Below are positions 56,000 to 64,000 of a stretch of 64,000 bases of DNA, in pieces. The notes below the pieces were generated by a model that was not told where the DNA came from, did no database searches, and saw only the letters and a program-made list of their open reading frames with translations. Source of the DNA: Trichaptum fuscoviolaceum (Eukaryota > Basidiomycota > Agaricomycetes > Hymenochaetales > Trichaptaceae); contig CAJSYZ010000003.1 of the NCBI GenBank assembly GCA_910574455.1, positions 5,431,088 to 5,495,087 of the forward strand. Direction: 5' to 3'. Within the stretch, counting starts at the first letter, position 1; each line of letters begins with the position of its first letter. A program made the position numbers and the translations under genes.

Positions 56000-58840
56000 T
56001 AGCGTACACATAAAGTGAAAAGCTTAACAGACAGGCATCTAATGGAAAGTACTAGTAGTCTGTGTACTCTAATGTAAATGGTGGAAACACTTTTGTGATC
56101 TGAATATGGTCATGTGACAGTAAGACTCGGATGCCATGATTGCTTCCACATCACCACGTGTCTGATAACCCCCTAACAACTCACCGCACATCGACACCCT
56201 CCCCTCACTCTTTCCCCTCCCCTCTTCTCACAACGTCAACGACCATTCAAATTTTTCTGCGGCTGACTAGTGCAATCTGTTCTTCTTGTTGACTGGAACT
56301 TCTAATAACACAGACTCTGTGAAAGCGATCAAGCAAATCTCATACCCCTCACTGCTGCGCCTCGCAACATAGATAGCGCCTCCATCTCGACCTGGTCAAC
56401 ATCACTTCAGCTTCGCGCTGCAGCTGATGTGACTGGAAGACCCTGAGTTTGCTTCGGCGACCTCTAAGTATCCTTAATGTGTCGATCAAGACGACATGGT
56501 TGGAGTGTCAATCTAGGAGAGAGTTTTGGACTTTAGTGGACAGAAGTTGCTCTTTGTAAGAATATTTGATAGGAGCAAAGAATTGTATAATTCTAATCAG
56601 ACCTCCAGTGGTTTCGAGCGAGTGGCATCCGAAGTCGAGGCATCATTTAGGTCGTGTCTCATCTTTTATATCAGGGTATGCAGTTTGTCTCATCCCGTAT
56701 GGGCTCAATTTCTGATGCTGCTCTTCTGCCCATTTGGCGTGTATTGTGGGAACAATGTGATGCACAACGGCTGGTGGTGGCATTCAGTGGCTCATGATAT
56801 GTTGTCCGTGTGGTACTTGTCGGGGTTTTCGATAACGTTTAGGATCGCCAGACATTTCTCGCCATAGAGATAGTTGATCCGCCGTCGATCGCCCCTTTCA
56901 TTGTCGACTGTGCAGTGTTTATCCGGATGCTCTTGCAAACTTGTGTCGAAATATCGCAGGTTGCTTTGTCTTCGACCCTTTTCATTTTTCTTGATAAAAT
57001 CTTTCCAAACGCGGTCCTCCATCTGCTGCTCCACTCTCTCCTATCCTTCTCAGTCCTCTCAAACGTGGTGTTAAATGTCTTTACTGCATTTGTATATCAT
57101 CATCGAGCTTGCCTGAGGTGGAGAGGGAAGGGATTTATACTGTGAAACACGATGAACAAGGTAGGAGGCTTTAATTGGATGACGAGTTATTGTTTCACAT
57201 TACTCATTTATTATCTACCAGGCAGCCTTTGTTACTGCAAGAAACAATGTGCTCGGATCAGCAATGAGTGAGTCTCTTTAGTTCTTTCAACGTGTGTGGC
57301 TTATTGGCAATGAATCCCTTGCCTTTTTAAACAGACGACGTAGCATATCAGGGCCAACTCGATTATAATGCATTTCCTACTGAATTCCTCCATGAAGGGC
57401 TTTTTCAACTTTAGTCTACTGTCAGCGTATCCCCTTCATTCCATGGAGTCAATCAATGTTTCCCTGTCTCTGAGTATCCGTCGATTATGACGATTGTGGG
57501 CGTCAATGGGCAATAGGCGGCCAAAACAGGCTTTTCTGGAGACAACGCTTCAATCAGGTTCCCCATATTTCCCCGCCTCAGCATCCCTTGCTGAACCCAA
57601 ACAATGGTCCTCCTATCTCCCTTCGGCATCGGGCTACGCCAATAAATTATCTTGCACCACCTAATCAATCCGTATCGCAGAATGAACAGCGCAGGGCAAC
57701 ACTGATGCAGACGCAATTCCATTCTTACGGCAACACCTTTTTCATACTCATCTTTGCCTAGATGTTCATGATAACTAAACCGCTCTCGAGATAGCCGCGT
57801 TCCAGTGCCGCACGAAGGTACTTATACATACTTTGGACAATCTGAGCGCAATCTCGCTCACAATTCTTGGCATGTGTAGCATGATCCCCGTCTCGCCTAC
57901 GAACTCTCGTCACAAGATGATGGAGCATACGTCTGCGGTGCGGATGAGTCTTTGTTTCCAAACGTTGTGAACGAAAGTGTAGACTCGATGTCCAGCAGCA
58001 TTTCAAAAGAAGAAGAGATTCTCCAGAGGTCCGTTGAAGCCCTTCGGCCACCTGGTCTTCCTCTGGCCGATTGCTTGCGCTTATTTAAGATAGCAATGAA
58101 TATTGTCCGTTGCCTACGGCTGGGTGTGCTTTATCCGACTCGCCGCTGAACAGCAAATCTGATTCGCCTCGTGCGTTGACCTGAAATTTTCTTCACCTTT
58201 CATGACGTATTCACGGTTCACGAGCCGGACGCGTTCGACGTTGCCATCGGGAACGCCTTCCTCGGTGTCACCGTTGCACATAGAGACACGAGATCGAAGA
58301 GTCAGACAGCTGATATAGAAAGGGAGGGAGGTTGACTCGAGATAATAAGAAAGGTTAAATTCAGTCTTTTGAAATTTTTAGATTCAGTGCTGATAGAATT
58401 TCTCGTTCTTTAAAACGTAGAACCTGAGTTCGGGTTTCTTGCTGCTGCTAGACTCTGAACTCTCCTGGCATCGTATGCGGCTATTTCCACCAATGGCTGC
58501 CTACTGAAGGTGGCAATCTTTGCAAAGTACCGCGTTCTGCATGCGGCAGAAGGGCAAGGGTTAACACGGATAGAGAACAGAAGTGGATGAAATTCTACAT
58601 TATTACCAATGAGCCAATATACGCGCATATGTATATGATGATTCCACTGTCCCGCGTCATTATCAATTGTTGCCCAGGTCAAAGTGGCGAAACTAACCTT
58701 TGGCTTAATTTGAAGTGCGGGAGTGCGGAGGCATCATTGACAATACGCGGATCTAATAGCGCATCTGCCAATCTGTTGGTGCGTTTGAGTGTGCACAGTC
58801 AAGATAAGTAACTGAATCTATTCGCGAACCCCGACTTAAA
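56000..58840. other. Region with coding-like scraps but no gene I can support
   Basis: Frames at 56526-56867 and 57340-58150 have no clear motif. On the plus strand 57350-57420 reads YQGQLDYNAFPTEFLHEGLF and 57950-58080 reads MSSSISKEEEILQRSVEALR then PPGLPLADCLRLFK. Both look like pieces of real proteins, in different frames, but I cannot name them. Confidence 0.35.
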
Positions 58841-58849
58841 ACATATTTA

Positions 58850-59730
58850 AAGCTTAACGACTGCATATCTTGGATTGAAGCAATTGATACATTCTAACAA
58901 CACCCAACATCTGAGAAATAGAAAATACAAAGATTCGCTACATTTTCATGAGAGTCCGCAGCCTATTTTTTTGGCATGCAATCATCTTTTATATATCGCC
59001 CTCACCACCTTTCGTCCGAATCGCTCAAGACCGGCTTAGGTGCGCCCTTTCCAAGTTTTTGCAGTGTTAAAAAACGCAGCTAGTATGCCAAATAAGTTGG
59101 CTTTTATCATCTTCATCAGTTAAATATTGAAATACACGTACATCAACTTTCCAGTCCCCTTTCGAGGGCTTAGGCAGATGTGTCGCCCCCATATACCTAT
59201 TGCCGTCGTAATGTCGGAACATCATATGGTTTATAAATGACAGACGTCATAGCATGGCATTGAAACAAGGGATACATTCTAATGACACAGTTGATCGGTA
59301 CAAATACGAACAGTAAGAGCCGATACATTTTAATTCAAAGTCCGAAGCCGTTCTTTTTTATCGCATACAGGTCATTCTTCGCATCGTGCCCTCAGCACCT
59401 TACGTTCTAATTCTTCAAGGCCTTCTTAGAAGTGCTGGCGTCGTTTCCGTACTTTCTCGACTTTTCTCCCTTTCCTCCCTTTCCCCCCCTCCCTGCCCTC
59501 CCTGTCTTTCCTTTCTTCCGCCAGTTGTCCTTTTTTCTTTCCTGGTTCAGTTTCTCATCGAAGTATTCAAGGTCATCGAGCTAGTTTTCCAGTCAAGTGT
59601 GCTTTCATATTTTGCATCAATGGATCGAAATATACGTACAATTGGGTTTCCCTCGTTTGTGGCAGGCAGGTGAGCTGTCCCCAAAAGCTCATCACCGTCA
59701 TAAAATCTCATAGTGATATGCCACAGACTG
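58850..59730. repeat. Diverged tandem duplication (58850-59215 and 59232-59730)
   Basis: The two halves share, in order, GATACATTCTAA, CGATACATTTT/CGCTACATTTT, AGTCCG(A/C)(A/G)GCC, ATCG(T/C)CCTCA(G/C)CACCTT, and a coding stretch read on the minus strand. The right half encodes MRFYDGDELLGTAHLP and the left half MFRHYDGNRYMGATHLP. The unit is thus the 3' exon and downstream DNA of the minus-strand gene at 59547-60142. Confidence 0.7.
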
Positions 59731-60142
59731 TCTGAGTTGGAGGTATGAGGGCCATTGCTAATTGAGAATTTAGCCAAAATATTGACATAGAGGGTGGGGA
59801 AACGTACTATATCTTTACGGCCTCGAATTTAATTCCCGAACGCATAAGCTTCATACCAGCTTCATAACAGGCCTGTTCGACGATAGGCCTTAGATGACGT
59901 TTACGATCTGAGGTGTACGAGCTGTTGTTATTCCAAACGACTTCGAAAGGTGCGGGTGGTTCCGGCTTTGACTCCGGTGCTGGCGTTGGTGCAGGTTCAG
60001 GAGTAAGAGCAGGATCAGATTCGGGGGCAGGTGTAGGTGTCGCCATCGGAGCAGGTGTAGGTTTGGGTGAAGGTGAGAGTGAAGGTACGGGTGCGGGTAA
60101 GGGTGCAGCTGCGGGTGCAGCTGCGGGAGCAGGAGAAGTCAT
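59547..60142 (-). CDS. Proline/alanine-rich protein of unknown function, tandemly duplicated 3' exon
   Basis: ATG at 60142. Exon 1 (60142-59808) starts MTSPAPAAAPAAAPLPAPVP, followed by about 75 residues of Pro/Ala/Ser/Thr/Glu repeats, then FEVVWNNNSSYTSDRKRHLR and ACYEAGMKLMRSGIKFEAVK. A 50-bp intron (GTACGT...AATTAG, 59807-59758) joins in frame to exon 2 (59757-59547): NGPHTSNSDSLWHITMRFYD, GDELLGTAHLP, then a stop. The total is 181 residues. An upstream ATG at 60316 is possible but less likely. The order of a disordered Pro-rich N-terminus followed by a small folded domain is clear; the fold is not recognised. A diverged second copy of exon 2 lies just downstream (59215-59090). Confidence 0.6.
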
Positions 60143-60319
60143 TGTGAGCGTACTTGCGTATATTGTGTACGAGGACGAGGGGAAGCGAGTCAAAGGTTGT
60201 GAAGGCGGATGAACTGCTTTGATTAACGAGAGTCTATGTGCTTTGATCTCGTTAACGAATGCACTTTCATTACAATAATGTAAGTGATAGCCCGAGGCTG
60301 TATGTTTTAGACACAATCA

Positions 60320-60850
60320 TCGTAATGGATTCTGATGACATCTGTAAACCTCCTAGCTAAGACACGCGATGCTACATGCGCCTGGCATCGTTCTTTGTGC
60401 GCACAGTATATGCAGTGAAGTTTGTCAACTCCCTTTGTCCACACATCCGTTTGGCTTATTATACAGATAGTTTACATTTGCAGATGTGACTTGCATTACT
60501 TATCTCATGTACGTATTGACACATAATCTGAAATAATGAGGGCATTTGGAATATTATTTCGTTCATAATTGTAGGAGTCGCCATTAGTGCGTTACTTCTT
60601 TGAAATGTTATATAGGGGACGTGCCGAAAAAACAGTACGGATCCGAATGATATTATTCGGCCGACTTCCTTGAGGCGAATTGGATGAATTTGTGTCCTTA
60701 GTGTGCGGGGTTATCTAGTCAGTTACATGTTCTGTATCTACTTCCAACATGCGTGAGAATCTTCAAACTTTTAACTGTGCGAAAGTTGACACTATCGTCC
60801 GAATTATGAGGGCGCTGACTTGCGCGTCTGTTGCCGCTACTTCGCAATCA
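60320..60850. other. Intergenic, nothing recognised
   Basis: AT-rich, no open frame with domain character. Likely promoter side of the minus-strand proline-rich gene. Confidence 0.4.
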
Positions 60851-60859
60851 AAAGTTAGA

Positions 60860-61640
60860 TGATGGTGCGTTGTTTCATGGCATGAAGATTTCGAACCGAG
60901 AACGCAAATAACTTAAGTACGAGGAACAAGTCCTTCGGAGGCCGTGCTCTATCAGCGGCACGAACAAGCGAAAGATAAGTATAATCAGTTTGTTACTGAA
61001 GTCGACCAGCGAGAGACAGCGCAGACCTTCCGAACTGGCGCTCCAGACAAGCAGCAACCTGTAATCGATTCAGAGTAGCCAGACAATTAAGTTCTCTATC
61101 GGACACAATGGGTGCGGAAGCAAATCTTACAACCGCCAAGCGTCTGCTAGGGAAGCAGATCGAAGAGGCAGAAAAGCGCACTTGAGCCATCGACAACACG
61201 CGGTTGAGTGTGTTAATCTGTCAGTCCCTCTATTAACCACTGGAGGTGATTGGAAGATTCGCCGTGCTCATTGTCGTTGCAGAGAAAGGCTCGGGCAAGA
61301 CGCCACTACTCCCGCAGACTCAAAACCTGCACGAGTCTGGCTACATAGCAATTACAATGACCATCGGGTGCAAGCAGCCGCGGCGCGTTGTTGCGATGAG
61401 TGCTACAAGCTCGTGCGGCTGAGGAAGTAGGCAATAATGTGGACTATGAGTTGGATATTTGATTTCGAGAATTGTGAAAGTGACAAGATCGTGATTAAAA
61501 TTTATTAAATACAAGAACGGACCGTATGCTTCCGAATCTTCGTGAGTCCTTGTTGGAGCCGGATATCGCGAGTTCGTGGTCACAATTATTGACGAAGCTG
61601 ATGAGCAAACGTTATGTATATACATCTTCATCCGTGGCAG
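60860..61640 (+). pseudogene. PRP2/DHX16 spliceosomal DEAH helicase (copy 2)
   Basis: The plus strand reads MKISNRERK, stop, LKYEEQV (60885), EAVLYQRHEQAKDKYNQFVT (60940), EVDQRETAQTFRTGAPDKQQ (61000), GAEANLTTAKRLLGKQIEEA (61113), then [18 protein letters not shown] (61270; Walker A GSGKT) and [14 protein letters not shown] (61360; motif Ia). Frame changes follow and motif II (DEAH) is no longer readable. PRP2 activates the spliceosome before the first splicing step. About 200 of an expected ~1,000 residues are represented, with internal deletions. Confidence 0.82.
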
Positions 61641-61940
61641 GGACAAGCTCGTTCTGAGAGCGCTATATAATATCTCGATGTATTCAATTCATTCCAATAT
61701 CCCCATGCTTTGCACAGTCTCTATTGCTTTCATTCTCAATCACCCTGTCAACTCTCGACGAGGGAGTAAGGGATTTGCCGGCGGAGCTCGGCCTGTGCCT
61801 AGTGGAATCTGCGCCGTGGGACAAATTAACTTATTATGTAAGCTGCAGTTTAAATTCCGATTGCGGATGTGCGTACGCACATGCAAGGGATTTTAGTCTG
61901 AAACCACCTACTGCTTGGTGATGACTCGCTTTGTCTTGCT

Positions 61941-62538
61941 TAGTGTCCTCAATCGGTCAGACTGGGCCAGGGGTTGGTCAGGCCGAGGGTCAGACAAAGT
62001 AGAGTTTCCGTTGACCCCATCTGACCCGGCATGACCCGGCCTGACCTTTGACCAAATTCAATATATAACAGATAAATTCACACAAAAATAGAAAAGTTTT
62101 GTCGTTTTAAAACAGCTGCAAAGGTTATAAAACCTTATATATGACTTGCAGGTCCGAGAAAATTAAATCAAGGCATGGGAAATCTATTCTTTGGACCCCA
62201 GGTGGTTGTTGAGGCTATGTGTTAGTGCCGGTTTTGGCCTGCAAACCAAGTTTCACCCGAAATATGCTTGCTTTTTGTGAAAAGTAAGTTGTTCGTTATA
62301 ATTTAAAGAAAGACAGGTCATTATAATGAAAGGAATACACTACATTAGAACTTTCTAGGGACTCAAGTAGTGACCTGGGGTCAGCCCGACCTTGACCTGA
62401 CCCTCTTTGGCCCGGCCCACTGGGTCAGCAAAGGTTGGGACCAGGGCCGGAGACCTTTAACAAGATTCTGACCTTGCTGGGTTTGGGGTCACGGAAAAGG
62501 TAGCTTGACCCGACCCGACTTGACCTTTGAGGACACTA
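61941..62538. mobile_element. hAT-like MITE, 598 bp, 8-bp target duplication
   Basis: Termini TAGTGTCCTCAA (left, 61941) and TTGAGGACACTA (right, to 62538) are perfect 12-bp inverted repeats. Flanks GTCTTGCT (61933-61940) and GTTTTGCT (62539-62546) agree at 7 of 8 bases, as expected of an aged hAT target duplication. Subterminal regions are dense in GGTCAG/CTGACC/TGACCCGGC motifs, likely transposase-binding sites. The centre is AT-rich and non-coding. Confidence 0.88.
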
Positions 62539-62689
62539 GTTTTGCTATGTGCTAATAGGTAATGACAGTACCTCCTTTAGGTAAATTTTACAAGGGTATA
62601 AAGACAAGCTAGAGGTGTACAGTGTCTGCAGTTGAACCTGCCTCCGAGAGATTGGTATAGTCATGATTTCTTTGTGTCGCTCTCGGGCG

Positions 62690-63580
62690 CTTAACTAGCC
62701 AATAAAGACAGTTAACTCATTTCTGCGCTCCCGTACGCTCCCCTCTGCCATTGAAAATCTTGAAAAGAAAGGCTTCCTCGAGGGATGGGGCTGGCAATTT
62801 CTTGTGGGAAAAGTTGCTTTGGAGCTGGCTGAAAAGGTTTTTGCTCTAGAGCAACTTGGGTTGTCAAGGGACTGACGAGTCATGCCCCAAACCGAAGGGA
62901 TACGCAGCCTTTGACGAGGATAAGCCTCGGCTCACCCACAAGGAAGGCTAAGCCGAGCGAAGGTATCCATAGGTAGTGCCACCCATGTAAATAGATATGA
63001 AGCAAAGAACTCACCTTCACCATTAAGACCTAGATGTTAATGCAAATAGAGAATGCAGAAAGCGAATGCAAATGAATGATGCGAATGCTTGAGGAGAATG
63101 CAAACGATAAGTGCTACACACTAATGCGACTGCGACTGCGACGCAAATGAAAGCGCAACGTGAATGCAACGCGAATGCGAGTGCAGAGCTGTAAGTACGT
63201 GTGCGAAGCGAAGACGAATGCCAGTGCAAATGTACTACATTTCGGGTGGCACAACATGGTCCTGGACGGCAATACCGCAAATTTCGGGTGACACGAACAA
63301 GGGGCTTTGTTATAGCAGGTAGCGTCTGCTGTTTTGAAAGCGGGAAGCATCGGCTAGGCCTTGAGCAGTAAGTCGGGTGGCGCGGATAAGGCCTCGTCCA
63401 AAGCAGGCGTTGGGAAATATTTGAGGTCTTCATCGTGCGTTGCCGCTGTCTTGAGGCTCGGAGAGTTGTGGCCGATGATCCAGAGACGCGACGGGACTTG
63501 ACGTGTGACCTGCGCGTGCACCCGCTGTTCACGAGTGGTGGTATTTCTTCGAAGTCCTTCCAACTATAATGAAATCGCAA
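62690..63580 (+). repeat. Long dispersed repeat, copy 2
   Basis: Counterpart of 17070-17930, same orientation. This copy holds an extra tract at 63030-63240 rich in AATGCGA/GCGAATGC-like words on the minus strand (encoding repetitive Ala/Phe/Arg), absent from copy 1. The minus-strand frame 63580-63023 overlaps it. Confidence 0.75.
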
Positions 63581-63589
63581 GATTGTGTC

Positions 63590-64000
63590 GCTTCCAAATT
63601 AGGAAGCCTGGTTGAACTTGAAGTGCTGCGAACTTATCCGTTCCTGATGTTGCGGAAGTGCGATGCACAAGTGCTGTGTCGTAGTTCGACATTGCCGTCA
63701 AAAAAAAGGAATGGAGAGTCTATGTTAATTTGGAGGCTTATAACCAGCTAAACCGGAGTGAGTAACAATTAATAGCAATGTAGGTAAGTCAAGGTAAATG
63801 CGCACGTTCGCCATCGGTATGCGATTGCACTCTTGGCGCAGACCCACAAAGATTTCAGCTCTGGGTCTCCTACATGAAATTCTAATTGATTGGGAAGACG
63901 GTTCAGCATGCACGCAATCTGTTTGACCGACTGTGGTAGAACTACGTGTATCTGGGGAAACTGTTCGGAAACGTCACTGGCACGCGCCAAGTACTCAAAC
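63590..64000. other. End of window, nothing recognised
   Basis: Two short minus-strand frames (63725-63990) show no family resemblance. Confidence 0.35.

Noticed and set aside
56526..57145. Possible membrane protein on the plus strand
   Set aside because: Frames are short, overlap an equally long minus-strand frame, and neither shows a family motif; left as unsupported.
1..64000. CRISPR arrays, bacterial operons, rRNA or viral genes
   Set aside because: None seen. Repeats are dispersed or tandem without spacer regularity, and genes have spliceosomal introns.

Overview
The window looks like accessory DNA from a filamentous basidiomycete, most likely an Agaricomycete. Genes are split by short GT-AG introns of about 50-65 bp. 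Recognisable families are fungal: TET/JBP dioxygenase, cell-wall alpha-1,3-glucan synthase, BSD2/Ndfip and a Tad1-like LINE. No bacterial features (operons, Shine-Dalgarno sites, CRISPR) were seen. Everything comes from reading translations by eye; no similarity search was run.

Layout. 0-5.8 kb: a large multi-exon gene joining a degenerate tyrosine-recombinase-like region to a RecQ-type helicase, then a TET/JBP-type 2OG-Fe(II) dioxygenase on the opposite strand. 7-9.8 kb: broken CSE1 and BSD2-like genes between short dispersed repeats. 10.2-11.9 kb: a zinc-knuckle, transposon-associated-looking gene. 14.2-15 kb: a small apparently intact gene of unknown function. 15.5-16.8 kb: the 3' end of a LINE. 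18.2-19 kb: an intact WRN-type 3'-5' exonuclease. 19.8-23.4 kb: fragments of alpha-glucan synthase and importin-4. 26.4-28 kb: an unrecognised multi-exon gene. 28.5-32.4 kb: three truncated host genes in one orientation (P-type Ca2+ ATPase, coatomer beta-prime, BCS1-like AAA). 35-45 kb: three more alpha-glucan synthase fragments, one carrying an FHA-domain insert, plus a CLF1 piece. 45-50 kb: a SUMO-targeted-ligase-like RING gene with inverted partial copies, a ribosomal P1 remnant and a MITE. 50.7-52.9 kb: an apparently intact gene of unknown function. 53.4-61.6 kb: two PRP2/DHX16 pseudogenes, one split by a coatomer fragment, plus a MITE with a 9-bp target duplication and a proline-rich gene. 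61.9-63.6 kb: a hAT-like MITE and a second copy of a long repeat first seen at 17 kb.

The window is therefore a nursery and graveyard of mobile DNA. Apparently functional genes are few: the recombinase-helicase, the TET/JBP enzyme, the zinc-knuckle gene, the exonuclease, the RING ligase and four or five unknowns. They sit among truncated, frameshifted copies of at least ten conserved host genes. Where it can be judged, those copies keep their introns, so they arose by DNA-level duplication rather than retroposition. The most interesting unit is the recombinase-helicase gene with its neighbouring DNA-modifying dioxygenase, a plausible mobile or telomere-linked system.
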